This document shows, piece by piece, positions 35,847-44,006 of a stretch of 64,000 nucleotides of DNA. The DNA is from Emticicia sp. CRIBPO. GTDB taxonomy: Bacteria > Bacteroidota > Bacteroidia > Cytophagales > Spirosomataceae. The notes beneath the pieces were generated by a model. That model was not told the DNA's origin and searched no databases. It saw only the letters and a program-made list of their open reading frames with translations. The stretch's first letter is position 1, and every line of letters begins with the position of its first letter. Position numbers and translations under genes: made by a program. The stretch is taken from the NCBI RefSeq assembly GCF_009905725.1, contig NZ_JAAAKV010000010.1, positions 124,001-188,000 of the forward strand, given 5' to 3'.

Positions 35847-37790
35847 ATGAACGCAAAAAATAATCTTGATAAGGTTACCGTATCCGGCCTGCTCGTGGCC
35901 ATGGGTATTATTTACGGTGATATCGGAACCTCCCCCCTTTATGTAATGAAAGCAATTGTAGGTGAAGAGAAAATCACTGAAAAGATTGTTTACGGGGCTG
36001 TTTCCTGCGTTTTCTGGACATTGACGCTTCAGACGACTATCAAGTACGTGATCATGATCCTTCGTGCCGACAATAAGGGAGAAGGAGGTACACTGGCTCT
36101 TTTTGCCCTTGTCAGAAGGCATGCCAAATGGCTCACCATTCCGACCATGATCGGTGGAGCAGCCCTTCTCGCTGACGGCATAATAGCCCCGCCCATTTCA
36201 GTTTCTTCGGCCATTGAAGGTTTGGAAATACTTTATCCGGAGATACAAACCATACCTATTGTTATAGCCATCCTGACCGGACTGTTCCTGGTTCAGATTT
36301 TCGGTACCAATGTGGTAGGTATAGCCTTCGGGCCAATTATGGCGGTTTGGTTCAGTATGCTCGGTTTTCTGGGGGTACTTGCCCTGACATCTCATCCTGA
36401 AGTATTAAAGGCGGTTAACCCGTATTATGCGTATCAGCTGTTATTTGAGCACCCGCAGGGATTCTGGCTTTTGGGGGCGGTTTTTCTGTGTACTACAGGA
36501 GCAGAGGCCCTTTATTCGGACCTTGGACACTGCGGCAGGGGAAATATCCGCATCAGCTGGATTTATGTCAAAACCTGTCTTTTGCTGAATTATTTCGGAC
36601 AAGCTTCCTGGCTGATGACCCTCGAGGGAGGATACCTGAAAGAGCTTAAGCCGTTTTATGAACTGATGCCCGACTGGTTTTTATTGCCCGGTATCGCCAT
36701 CGCTACCATGGCTACCATCATTGCCAGCCAGGCGATGATCAGCGGGTCTTTCACCCTGATTTCTTCCGCCATACGCTTAAACTTCTGGCCCAAAGTAAAA
36801 ATACATTTTCCTTCCAATGAAAAAGGCCAGTTGTATGTTCCGAGTATCAACGGCCTTCTTTATCTCGGGTGTATCGCAGTAGTGCTATATTTCAGGCGTT
36901 CTGAAAATATGGAAGCGGCCTATGGTCTTGCCATTACGGTAACCATGCTCATGGATACTATTTTGCTGGCTTACTTCCTTTATATACACCGGAGTAATCT
37001 GTGGCTTGTCCTTTTATTCGTACTGGTCTATTTTGCTCTTGAAGGATCATTCCTGGTGGCCAACCTGGATAAATTCCCGCATGGTGGCTGGGTCTCTGTC
37101 CTGATATGCAGCATGCTGGGTTTTGTGATGTATGTATGGCTGAAAGCCTTCAATATCAAACTCAGGCTCACTGAATACGAAAAGCTGGACAAGTATACCG
37201 AATCACTGAAAGAATTAAGCAAGGACATTACGGTGCCGAAATATACAACGCACCTCATATTCATGAGTAATGCCTCAAGGGCCACCGAGATAGAGTCTAA
37301 AATCATTTATTCCATTTTCCAGAAAAGGCCGAAAAGGGCTGATGTTTACTGGTTTGTGCACGTCGATACTGTGGATGATCCATACACATTAGAATATAAA
37401 ATAAAGAGTTGTGCAAAGGACGACGTTTATAAAATAACCTTCAGGCTTGGTTTCAGGGTGCCTCAGAAAATTCACCTGTATTTCAGGCATGTGCTGGAAG
37501 AGATGGTGAAAAAAGGAGAGGTAGACATCAGAAGCCGTTATGAGTCGCTGAACAAACACAATGTGATCGGTGACTTCCGGTTTGTTGTGCTGGAGAAATT
37601 CCTTTCCTACGAAAACGATCTTCCTTTCTGGGAGAATGTCATTATGAAGGCATATTTCTTTATCAAGGAGTTTACGACTTCCGAAGACAAGTGGTTCGGT
37701 CTGGACAGTTCAGCCGTAAAGGTTGAGAAAGTGCCGCTGGTCATCAAGCCTGTAGAGAAAATAGAATTGAAACAAATACCCTGGGAATAA
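35847..37790 (+). CDS. kup: Kup family potassium uptake transporter
   Basis: Proton-coupled potassium importer of the inner membrane. The N-terminal signature VSGLLVAMGIIYGDIGTSPLYVMK (residues about 12-35) and the following QTTIKYVIMILRADNKGEGGTLALFAL are family hallmarks; about 12 membrane helices follow to residue 440, then a soluble C-terminal domain of about 200 residues. GAVFLCTTGAEALYSDLGHCGRGNIRISW near 208-235 is another conserved block. The length of 647 is usual. A good promoter is present; the epimerase gene follows after 38 bases. Confidence 0.96.
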   Translation: MNAKNNLDKVTVSGLLVAMGIIYGDIGTSPLYVMKAIVGEEKITEKIVYGAVSCVFWTLTLQTTIKYVIMILRADNKGEGGTLALFALVRRHAKWLTIPTMIGGAALLADGIIAPPISVSSAIEGLEILYPEIQTIPIVIAILTGLFLVQIFGTNVVGIAFGPIMAVWFSMLGFLGVLALTSHPEVLKAVNPYYAYQLLFEHPQGFWLLGAVFLCTTGAEALYSDLGHCGRGNIRISWIYVKTCLLLNYFGQASWLMTLEGGYLKELKPFYELMPDWFLLPGIAIATMATIIASQAMISGSFTLISSAIRLNFWPKVKIHFPSNEKGQLYVPSINGLLYLGCIAVVLYFRRSENMEAAYGLAITVTMLMDTILLAYFLYIHRSNLWLVLLFVLVYFALEGSFLVANLDKFPHGGWVSVLICSMLGFVMYVWLKAFNIKLRLTEYEKLDKYTESLKELSKDITVPKYTTHLIFMSNASRATEIESKIIYSIFQKRPKRADVYWFVHVDTVDDPYTLEYKIKSCAKDDVYKITFRLGFRVPQKIHLYFRHVLEEMVKKGEVDIRSRYESLNKHNVIGDFRFVVLEKFLSYENDLPFWENVIMKAYFFIKEFTTSEDKWFGLDSSAVKVEKVPLVIKPVEKIELKQIPWE

Positions 37791-37828
37791 ATCTTATTCA
37801 CATAAAAACTTAATTTTTAAGAAGATCA

Positions 37829-38908
37829 ATGTCTGAAAATTCAAAAAAAGTTGTCATTACAGGCGGTGCCGGATTTGTCGGGTCTGCTCTTGCCATAGAA
37901 CTTAAACAAAATTACCCTTCATGGGAGATTTATTGTCTCGATAACCTCAAACGCAAAGGATCTGAGCTGAACCTGCCCAGGCTGGCCAAGGCCGGAATTC
38001 ATTTTGTGCACGGGGATATCAGAAATAAAGAAGACTTTGATGCTTTGCCCGTAGCTGATACCATCATTGAGGCTTCTGCCGAACCATCTGTTCTGGCAGG
38101 AATCAACGGCTCTTCGCCTGACTACCTGATGAATACCAATCTTTTTGGTACTGTTAATTGCCTCAATTATGCTGTCAAATGCAAGGCGGAGTTTATCTTC
38201 CTTTCCACCAGCCGGATTTATCCGATCAAAAACATCGAAACCCTCGATTTTGTGGAAGAGGAAACCAGGTTTGCCTTATCGGATGACCAGAAGATACCCG
38301 GAGTTTCATCTAAAGGACTTGCGGAAGATTTCCCGCTGAACGGAGCCCGTTCACTTTACGGAACCACCAAGCTGGCCTCCGAGCTCATCATCCAGGAGTA
38401 CCAGGAGTTTTACGGCCTTAAAACGGTCATTAACCGTTGTGGTGTACTGACCGGTCCCTGGCAAATGGGTAAGATAGACCAGGGAGTGATGGTACTTTGG
38501 GTAGCCCGCCACTTTTTTAATCAGCAGCTTTCTTATATCGGATATGGCGGCAGCGGCAAGCAAACCCGCGACATGCTGCACGTTAAAGACCTCTACAGGC
38601 TCGTAGACTGGCAGATACAGAACATTGATAAAATAAACGGTGAAATCTTCAACGCCGGTGGCGGGGTAGAGGTCAGTGCTTCATTGCAGGAACTGACAGA
38701 ATTATGCATCAGGCATACAGGCAATACCATCCCTATTCAGAAAGTAACAGAAAACAGACCCGCTGATATCAGATTGTATGTGACTGACAACTCAAAGGTA
38801 ACCCGGATGACAGGCTGGAAGCCTGAGATCGGAATGGATCAGATCGTACGGGAAATCACTGAATGGCTGAGAGAAAACAAAGAAATCCTGGAGCCCATCC
38901 TGAAGTGA
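37829..38908 (+). CDS. NAD-dependent sugar-nucleotide epimerase (CDP-paratose 2-epimerase-like)
   Basis: Extended short-chain dehydrogenase of 359 residues. The NAD motif is GGAGFVGS (12-19), the catalytic pair Tyr177 and Lys181 (YGTTK), and an active-site Ser/Thr lies in LSTSRIYP near 125. RCGVLTGPWQMGKIDQGVMVLWVARHFF near 203-230 resembles CDP-tyvelose/CDP-paratose 2-epimerases more than UDP-glucose 4-epimerases. EASAEPSVLAGI near 81 is also typical of that group. The neighbouring genes are not surface-sugar genes, so the true substrate is uncertain. It starts 38 bases after kup and may be read with it. Confidence 0.85.
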   Translation: MSENSKKVVITGGAGFVGSALAIELKQNYPSWEIYCLDNLKRKGSELNLPRLAKAGIHFVHGDIRNKEDFDALPVADTIIEASAEPSVLAGINGSSPDYLMNTNLFGTVNCLNYAVKCKAEFIFLSTSRIYPIKNIETLDFVEEETRFALSDDQKIPGVSSKGLAEDFPLNGARSLYGTTKLASELIIQEYQEFYGLKTVINRCGVLTGPWQMGKIDQGVMVLWVARHFFNQQLSYIGYGGSGKQTRDMLHVKDLYRLVDWQIQNIDKINGEIFNAGGGVEVSASLQELTELCIRHTGNTIPIQKVTENRPADIRLYVTDNSKVTRMTGWKPEIGMDQIVREITEWLRENKEILEPILK

Positions 38909-39016
38909 AAAGGCACGCGGTTTTAGTCTGACGTTCCGGGGTGGAAGCCGAGTGTGTTTCTGGCCCGGAATAGACCAATAAGTCTGGTAATATTTGTTTA
39001 CAACAATTTCCCAAAA
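38909..39016. other. short spacer between the epimerase and small membrane-peptide genes
   Basis: No gene, repeat or clear terminator seen in these 108 bases between the convergent epimerase and the 38-residue protein gene. Confidence 0.5.
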
Positions 39017-39133
39017 TTATTTATATGACGGACGGTATGTCGTAGCTGAAGGTTTGGTTTTCTTGCCTCCCAAGCTATAAACAACCACGCCTACTGCCAA
39101 AGCAGCCAATCCGAATAATACTCCCTTTTTCAT
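39017..39133 (-). CDS. 38-residue small membrane protein
   Basis: The frame on the minus strand starts with ATG at 39133 and stops with TAA at 39019-39017: MKKGVLFGLAALAVGVVVYS, then LGGKKTKPSATTYRPSYK. A single hydrophobic helix (about residues 4-21) is followed by a basic tail with Tyr and Pro, giving an inside-positive or exported single-pass topology. I know no family name. The clean start, helix and tail make it look like a true small gene. It is flanked upstream by 260 bases of AT-rich non-coding sequence before rsgA. Confidence 0.65.
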   Translation of the reverse strand: MKKGVLFGLAALAVGVVVYSLGGKKTKPSATTYRPSYK

Positions 39134-39393
39134 AATTGTAAATTTTTAAATGTATTTTTGTTCCTTAGTTGTATTAACAGCATTTTATATTAATTTGTTA
39201 CAACAACAGCTTAAAATTACCTTAAAATATTATTTAACGGTATTTTTTTTAAATGCTTAAGACAAAATAAGTCGTTTTGTTGTCGAAAATCAATTTTTAG
39301 ACCACTTATTAGACTTGAATTTTATTAAATGGTTTAAATTTTGTTTTAAGAAAATATTAAGTTGAACTTAGAAAAATTAAATTATTACAAATT
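39134..39393. other. AT-rich gap between the small membrane-protein gene and rsgA
   Basis: Strongly AT-rich divergent gap of 260 bases that must hold the promoters of both flanking genes. No full match to TTG-N19-21-TAnnTTTG was found; near matches such as TAAATTTTG occur close to rsgA. Confidence 0.5.
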
Positions 39394-40326
39394 TTGGTCC
39401 AAAAAGAAGGCATAGTTTTCAGATCTACAGGAAGTTGGTATGAAGTCAGGGACGAGGAGTCTACCTTCTTCAAATGCCGTTTGAAAGGCAAGTTTAAGAT
39501 CAAGGAACTGAAAGTAACCAATCCTATTGCGGTAGGAGACAGGGTGTGTTTTGAGATTGAGGATGTGGAGGAACAAACCGGCATTATCTTCGAAATAAAA
39601 CCCAGGGTGAATTATATCATCAGGCAGTCGGTTCACAAAGCTTCACACGGACATTTGATTGCAGCCAACATTGATCAGGCTGTACTGATTGTAACACTGA
39701 CTTTTCCAAGAACCTCGCTGGGGTTTATCGACAGATTCCTGGTTACTGCTGAGGCGTTCCGGATTCCCGTTCTTCTTGTATTTAATAAACTTGACCTTTT
39801 GTCTGAAGAGGCTGTAGCCTACCAGGAAGAGCTTGAGAGCTTGTATAAAGGCCTGGGGTATGACTGTATCTCTACTTCTGCTACTGAAGGAGTAGGGATA
39901 GAGCTGCTGAAAGAAAAAATCATGAACAAGGTGACTTTGATTTCCGGACACTCGGGTGTCGGCAAATCCAGTCTTGTTAATCAGCTGGAACCTGATCTTG
40001 ACCTGCGTACTTCAGAGATATCCACTTTTGCCAACAAGGGCGTACACACGACTACCTTTGCTGAGATGTTTGAAATTTTTGAGGATACTTACCTTATCGA
40101 TACTCCGGGTATTAAAGAGCTCGGGCTGGTAGATATTGAGAAAGAAGAGCTGGGGCATTACTTTCCTGAAATGCGGGACCTGATCGGAGAATGCAAGTTT
40201 CATAACTGCCTGCATATCAACGAACCCAAATGTGCTGTAAAAGCCGGGGTAGAGGAGGGAACTATTGCAGAGAGCAGATATGTTAGTTATCTGAGTATGT
40301 TTTCAGGGGAAGACAACAGAAAGTAA
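39394..40326 (+). CDS. rsgA: ribosome small-subunit GTPase RsgA, TTG start
   Basis: Circularly permuted GTPase that checks maturation of the 30S subunit. Residues 1-75 are the OB fold (GIVFRSTGSWYEV ... GDRVCFEIED). The permuted G motifs run G4 NKLD (131-134), G1 GHSGVGKS (185-192) and G3 DTPG (236-239). The zinc site is Cys267, Cys272, His274 and Cys280 (CKFHNCLHINEPKC). No ATG or GTG exists between the upstream in-frame stop at 39358 and the OB fold, so TTG at 39394 is the best start. The length of 310 is typical. Confidence 0.94.
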   Translation: MVQKEGIVFRSTGSWYEVRDEESTFFKCRLKGKFKIKELKVTNPIAVGDRVCFEIEDVEEQTGIIFEIKPRVNYIIRQSVHKASHGHLIAANIDQAVLIVTLTFPRTSLGFIDRFLVTAEAFRIPVLLVFNKLDLLSEEAVAYQEELESLYKGLGYDCISTSATEGVGIELLKEKIMNKVTLISGHSGVGKSSLVNQLEPDLDLRTSEISTFANKGVHTTTFAEMFEIFEDTYLIDTPGIKELGLVDIEKEELGHYFPEMRDLIGECKFHNCLHINEPKCAVKAGVEEGTIAESRYVSYLSMFSGEDNRK

Positions 40327-40413
40327 GACGGATTGTAACGGCTTCATTATGAGTTGTTTGTAGTATACAGGCTCAGCTGTAACATTTCCTTAACAAAAAA
40401 TAGTATTAAAAAC

Positions 40414-40445
40414 TTGCTCGCTAATTGTTAATAGTGATATATTTG
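40414..40445 (+). promoter_or_regulatory. promoter of the acetyltransferase leader (TTG-N21-TATATTTG)
   Basis: TTG at 40414-40416 and TATATTTG at 40438-40445 are 21 bases apart, one of the best promoter matches in the window. Transcription should begin near 40452, about 190 bases before the acetyltransferase ATG, so a structured leader is transcribed first. Confidence 0.7.
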
Positions 40446-40463
40446 TATCGTTTTTTGAAAACA

Positions 40464-40526
40464 ATGAAAAAGCAAAATCTTGCCATAACGCCATTTCGAC
40501 GACTTAGGTCCGCAAGGACCCAATGA
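40464..40526 (+). CDS. 20-residue arginine-rich leader peptide (candidate attenuator)
   Basis: ATG frame MKKQNLAITPFRRLRSARTQ with stop TGA at 40524-40526. Four of its 20 codons are Arg (CGA at 40497, CGA at 40500, AGG at 40506 and AGG at 40515). The last two lie in the hairpin at 40507-40520. It starts about 12 bases after the predicted transcription start, as leader peptides do. The downstream gene encodes an acetyltransferase of the type found in Bacteroidota arginine operons, so ribosome stalling at Arg codons is a natural hypothesis. It is too short to judge by homology. Confidence 0.45.
   Translation: MKKQNLAITPFRRLRSARTQ
40507..40520 (+). promoter_or_regulatory. GCAA-capped hairpin in the leader
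   Basis: GGTCC at 40507-40511 pairs perfectly with GGACC at 40516-40520 around a GCAA loop, a GNRA-type tetraloop. A second hairpin TTTGCC-TTAA-GGCGAA lies at 40535-40550, followed by the T-rich stretch TATCTTTGTTCCTCTTC, which could act as a weak terminator. Confidence 0.5.
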
Positions 40527-40624
40527 AAAAGACGTTTGCCTTAAGGCGAATATCTTTGTTCCTCTTCTTTATTCTTATTTACCATTTTACAATCACGGAT
40601 ACAGCGTCTCCTTCCAGAGGTTAG
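40523..40624 (+). CDS. possible second small frame overlapping the leader peptide by ATGA
   Basis: The ATG overlaps the stop of the first leader frame (ATGA at 40523-40526). The 33-residue product MKKTFALRRISLFLFFILIY ... TASPSRG has two adjacent Arg residues and a hydrophobic middle. Because the middle is encoded by a T-rich stretch that could serve as a terminator tract, the hydrophobic composition may be a by-product. It stops 15 bases before the acetyltransferase ATG. Confidence 0.25.
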   Translation: MKKTFALRRISLFLFFILIYHFTITDTASPSRG

Positions 40625-40639
40625 CCCTCACAAACGACG

Positions 40640-41380
40640 ATGAATATATTAGAAAAGACTGTTATTGATAACTATATTGTTCAGGTAGCAACTATTGAAC
40701 ATGCAGGTTTGGCCGAAACCATTTGTGCAGAGATGGAATCCAGTGCGAAGGCACGGGGGACAGGTATCGCCAAAAGGTCTCCTTTGTATCTTTTGGAAAA
40801 GATGAAGGAGGGGAAAGCCGTTATAGCTACTACAGATACCGGAGAGTGGGTAGGGTTCTGTTATATCGAAACCTGGGATCACGGCAAATTCGTGGCCAAT
40901 TCAGGTTTGATTGTACACCCCAGCCACAGGAAGAGCGGTATTGCTACAGCCATCAAAGCCAAAGCTTTTAAATTGTCCAGGACCAAATATCCTGATGCCA
41001 AGATTATCGGGCTGACCACCAGCATGGCCGTCATGAAGATCAATTCGGAATTAGGCTATATCCCGGTTCCTTTTTCAGAGTTGCCTAAGGAGGACGACTT
41101 CTGGAAGGGCTGTTCAAGCTGCGTTAACTACGATATCCTGACCAGGACCAACCGTTCGCACTGTCTGTGTACCGGAATGAAGTTTGATCCTGCGGAGGTG
41201 GCTGAGAGAGCCGATGAGGGCAAGAAGCCATTGATCTGGGACTTTCTTAAGGAGTCCAAGCTTTATGAGCACTGGATGAGTGTGAAGCAAAGGATTCTTT
41301 TCGGGAGAGAGGAAAGCAGAAAAAAAAAAGCCGGCCTTCTGAGTCAGAAGGAAAACAAAGCTCAATTGACGGAATCATAA
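40640..41380 (+). CDS. GNAT family N-acetyltransferase of the Bacteroidota arginine-pathway type
   Basis: Acyltransferase of 246 residues. The GNAT core has the acetyl-CoA loop LIVHPSHRKSGIATAIKAKAF (residues about 94-114) after a WVGFCYIETW strand. A cysteine-rich C-terminal part (CSSCVNYDILTRTNRSHCLCTGMKFDP, about 156-182) is characteristic of the GNAT protein that opens many arginine biosynthesis operons in Bacteroidota, where it is thought to acylate glutamate. That assignment is from remembered gene order. Here argG and the other arg genes are not adjacent; a strong terminator follows. The leader upstream carries an Arg-rich peptide, which fits arginine control. Confidence 0.8.
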   Translation: MNILEKTVIDNYIVQVATIEHAGLAETICAEMESSAKARGTGIAKRSPLYLLEKMKEGKAVIATTDTGEWVGFCYIETWDHGKFVANSGLIVHPSHRKSGIATAIKAKAFKLSRTKYPDAKIIGLTTSMAVMKINSELGYIPVPFSELPKEDDFWKGCSSCVNYDILTRTNRSHCLCTGMKFDPAEVAERADEGKKPLIWDFLKESKLYEHWMSVKQRILFGREESRKKKAGLLSQKENKAQLTES

Positions 41381-41418
41381 AAGTAATCAAAGGTCGTATC
41401 GACTAATTTACATATCTG

Positions 41419-41448
41419 AGGTCCGTCTGGCTTTCGCCAGACGGACCT
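41419..41448 (+). terminator. strong intrinsic terminator after the acetyltransferase gene
   Basis: A 13-bp perfect stem (AGGTCCGTCTGGC with GCCAGACGGACCT, 41419-41431 and 41436-41448) with a TTTC loop runs into a run of seven T. Confidence 0.93.
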
Positions 41449-41465
41449 TTTTTTATCAGAACTGA

Positions 41466-42347
41466 ATGAATTCTCTGGCCAAAGACTATCTCAAGCTGCA
41501 TTTTATCGTTTTAATTTTCGGATTTACCGCCATTCTGGGGCAGTTGATCCAGGTTTCGTCCGTCGGGGTGGTTTTTTACCGGACCCTGATAGCCAGTATC
41601 GGCCTCGGACTGATACTGAAGCTGAGGAAGATCAGTTTTGCCATTGAAAGAAAAAGGCTGTTTTATTTATTGGGAATAGGCATAATTATGGCGATCCACT
41701 GGTTATGCTTCTTCGGCTCGGCCCGGTTATCAACGATCTCCATCAGCCTGGTTACTTTTTCTACTACCTCATTTTTTACAAGCTGGCTTGATCCCCTGAT
41801 TAACCGGAAAAAGGTGAAGATCTCTGAGGTTTTCCTGGGCTTGTTAGTGGTGGTCGGCATCTATTTTGTATTCAAATTTGAATTCCATTACTTGTCGGGT
41901 ATTGCGATAGGGCTTGTGGCAGCGGTTTTATCTTCTTTTTATTCTATATTAAACGGGCGGATTGCCGGTGAGATGGATTCCAGGGTGATCAATTTCTATG
42001 AATTGGGCGGAGCTTTTCTGACTATACTTTTATTGTTGCCGGTTTTTATACCGCTTTTTGAGCTTTCTGTTCCCGATCTTCTTCCTTCGGGCAGTGATGT
42101 CTTCTGGTTGTTTGTGCTGGGAGTGGCCTGTACGGTGTTTCCTTACCTTGAGCTGATCGATCTGTTCCGTAAGATGTCTGTCTTTACGGTGAACCTGAGT
42201 ATCAACATGGAGCCGATTTACGGTATCCTGCTGGCCTGGCTGATTTTCGGAGAAAAAGAAAAAATGTCTGTGGGGTTTTATCTGGGTGGCGGATTGATCA
42301 TCCTGTCACTGGTTTTGCATCCGTTCCTCAATAAAAAATCCTCCTGA
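41466..42347 (+). CDS. DMT superfamily (EamA) permease
   Basis: Inner-membrane drug/metabolite transporter of 293 residues with ten predicted helices in two EamA repeats (about 5-135 and 145-290). GFTAILGQLIQVSSVGVVFYRTLIASIG at the start and SINMEPIYGILLAWLIFGEKEKMSVGFYLGGGLIILS at the end are standard family blocks. Members export amino acids, metabolites or drugs; the substrate is not predictable. It begins 18 bases after the terminator of the acetyltransferase gene, so it is probably transcribed separately, perhaps with low read-through. Confidence 0.92.
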   Translation: MNSLAKDYLKLHFIVLIFGFTAILGQLIQVSSVGVVFYRTLIASIGLGLILKLRKISFAIERKRLFYLLGIGIIMAIHWLCFFGSARLSTISISLVTFSTTSFFTSWLDPLINRKKVKISEVFLGLLVVVGIYFVFKFEFHYLSGIAIGLVAAVLSSFYSILNGRIAGEMDSRVINFYELGGAFLTILLLLPVFIPLFELSVPDLLPSGSDVFWLFVLGVACTVFPYLELIDLFRKMSVFTVNLSINMEPIYGILLAWLIFGEKEKMSVGFYLGGGLIILSLVLHPFLNKKSS

Positions 42348-42363
42348 GGTCATCAGAAGGATT
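42337..42363. terminator. hairpin between the EamA and L31 genes
   Basis: AATCCT-CTGA pairs with TCAG-AGGATT around GGTCA, with one C/A mismatch. It overlaps the EamA stop codon and lies 26 bases from the L31 stop, flanked by A and T runs, so it may terminate both convergent transcripts. Confidence 0.6.
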
Positions 42364-42388
42364 CTTTCATGTCTTTTCAGGGAAAAGA

Positions 42389-42637
42389 TTATTTTCTTAC
42401 ACCGTAACGTTTGTTGAACTTGTCAACACGTCCTGCAGTATCTAACAATACATTTTTACCTGTATAGAAAGGATGTGATTGTGAGCTAACCTCAACTTTA
42501 CACACCGGATATTCTTTGCCATCTTCCCAAACAATATTTTCTTTGGTCTCAACGCAAGAGCGGCTTAAAAATTTATAATCTGAAGTTAAATCCCAGAATA
42601 CAACTTGTCTGTAATTCGGATGAATGTCTTGTTTCAT
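42389..42637 (-). CDS. rpmE2: 50S ribosomal protein L31 type B
   Basis: 82-residue ribosomal protein. [16 protein letters not shown], then [36 protein letters not shown] and [11 protein letters not shown] match type B L31. It lacks the CxxC zinc pairs of the short type A protein and has the extra length of type B. It has a strong promoter of its own 44-73 bases upstream. Confidence 0.97.
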   Translation of the reverse strand: MKQDIHPNYRQVVFWDLTSDYKFLSRSCVETKENIVWEDGKEYPVCKVEVSSQSHPFYTGKNVLLDTAGRVDKFNKRYGVRK

Positions 42638-42680
42638 TTTTTTATCGTATTAATTCCTCTTTATCTTTTCAATCGGGCTG

Positions 42681-42710
42681 CAAAGTTAAAAATTATTTTT
42701 CAGAAGCCAA
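42681..42710 (-). promoter_or_regulatory. L31 promoter (TTG-N19-TAACTTTG)
   Basis: On the minus strand TTG at 42710-42708 and TAACTTTG at 42688-42681 are 19 bases apart. Transcription would start near 42674, about 37 bases before the ATG at 42637. Confidence 0.7.
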
Positions 42711-42728
42711 AAATATTTGCAAATTAAG

Positions 42729-43811
42729 TTAAATATTTTCGATCGTATTGATCAGGGTTTCAATTTGTTCCGGGGTGTTGGCCGGGAAATTTGAGATTCT
42801 GATCTGGGTGTCCTTTTTAGGGCCATATCCGGAGCCTATGATCAGGTTTTTTTCTTTAAGTTTTCCGATGATTTCAGAAGATGGTCCTTCAGTATTGATG
42901 ACGGCTACGGTTTTTGAGCGGTGGTCCGGGTTGGTTACCGAAACAGCGTATCCTTCCTGTTTCTCGAAAAACTTATAGATCCTTTTAGCTTTTTCTTCGG
43001 TTTCTTTCCTGATTCTGGCAATCCCTGTTTTGTTCATGTCTTCGGCTACTTTTCCGAGAAGGTAGATGCCGAATACATTCGGGGTGGCCGGGTTCTGATA
43101 ATTCCTGCTTTCTTTCCAGAGGGTGGGCAAATCATGATGAGCTCCTATGGAAATGCCTTTTTCTTTCAGCGAAACGGCCTTTTCAAGACAGGCTTCGTTG
43201 GCGATCCAGACACCAAGTCCGGCGGGCAGTCCAAAGGCCTTCTGGACGGAGAAAAAGGCTGTGTCAATCAGCGAGAAATCGAGTTCAGGATTTGGAGCAG
43301 AGGAAACCATATCAACCGCAAACAATTTAGATCCGTGACTTCTTTTCAATTTATGAATGTCAGGTTCTCTCATCTGCACCCCGGTGCTGGTTTCGTTTTG
43401 GGTGATACAAACCAGTTCGGCATACTCAGGCACTTCGGTTTCCTGGTAGCTGAATCCTTCTCCCAGCGGCTTCGCCATTTTCTGGGCGTGCTTATTAAGA
43501 CTTAAGGCGTATTTGTAAAACTTTTCAGAAAAAGAGCCGTTGACGAGGTGGAATGACTCGTGCTCGACACAACTCAGAACAATTTTTTCCCAGATTTCCG
43601 AGGCCGAGCCCGTAAACATAATGGCCCGGTCTGCCGGGATGTTCATTAAGGCCCTCAGCTGCTCGTCTGTATGCTGGTAAATTTTCTTAAACTGGCCGCT
43701 TCTGTGAGAGATTGACCCCAATTGAAGATCAACAGCTTCCTGTAAAAACGTTTCGAATTTAGGATATAATTCTGCAGGACCTGCAGTGAAAAATATGTTC
43801 TGACGTGCCAT
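42729..43811 (-). CDS. class V aminotransferase (SerC-like fold)
   Basis: PLP-dependent aminotransferase of 360 residues from the ATG at 43811; an upstream ATG would add 12 residues with no family support. FTAGPAELYP at the N-terminus, SHRSGQFKKIY (about 36-46) and FTGSASEIWEKIVLS (about 65-79) match the class V family, and the PLP lysine is in FFSVQKAFGLPAGLG near residue 190. It resembles phosphoserine aminotransferase, but also small alanine-glyoxylate-type enzymes; without a neighbouring serA the exact reaction is uncertain. It stands alone on its strand. Confidence 0.88.
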   Translation of the reverse strand: MARQNIFFTAGPAELYPKFETFLQEAVDLQLGSISHRSGQFKKIYQHTDEQLRALMNIPADRAIMFTGSASEIWEKIVLSCVEHESFHLVNGSFSEKFYKYALSLNKHAQKMAKPLGEGFSYQETEVPEYAELVCITQNETSTGVQMREPDIHKLKRSHGSKLFAVDMVSSAPNPELDFSLIDTAFFSVQKAFGLPAGLGVWIANEACLEKAVSLKEKGISIGAHHDLPTLWKESRNYQNPATPNVFGIYLLGKVAEDMNKTGIARIRKETEEKAKRIYKFFEKQEGYAVSVTNPDHRSKTVAVINTEGPSSEIIGKLKEKNLIIGSGYGPKKDTQIRISNFPANTPEQIETLINTIENI

Positions 43812-43964
43812 CCGTTTATTTTGAAATTGAAATGCAAAATTAAGCAAATAAACAGGTTTTGAAGAGTTACAGTTTAAATATTATGGAGATTTTAGCCATT
43901 AAATTCTGCCGTAATGAAGGCGGGTTAATGGTAGCCCTGGTTTTGTTAATTTAATAAACAAAAA

Positions 43965-43986
43965 AAGAGGCCCGTTAAGGCCTCTT
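43965..43986 (-). terminator. intrinsic terminator after the zinc-ribbon gene
   Basis: An 8-bp stem (AAGAGGCC with GGCCTCTT, 43965-43972 and 43979-43986) is followed on the minus strand by TTTTTTGTTTATT. Confidence 0.8.
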
Positions 43987-44006
43987 CTCTATAAGATCGG
44001 ATACGA

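Noticed and set aside
42921-43505. 194-codon plus-strand frame inside the aminotransferase gene
   Set aside because: Antisense to a conserved PLP enzyme; the Phe/Gly-rich translation matches no family.
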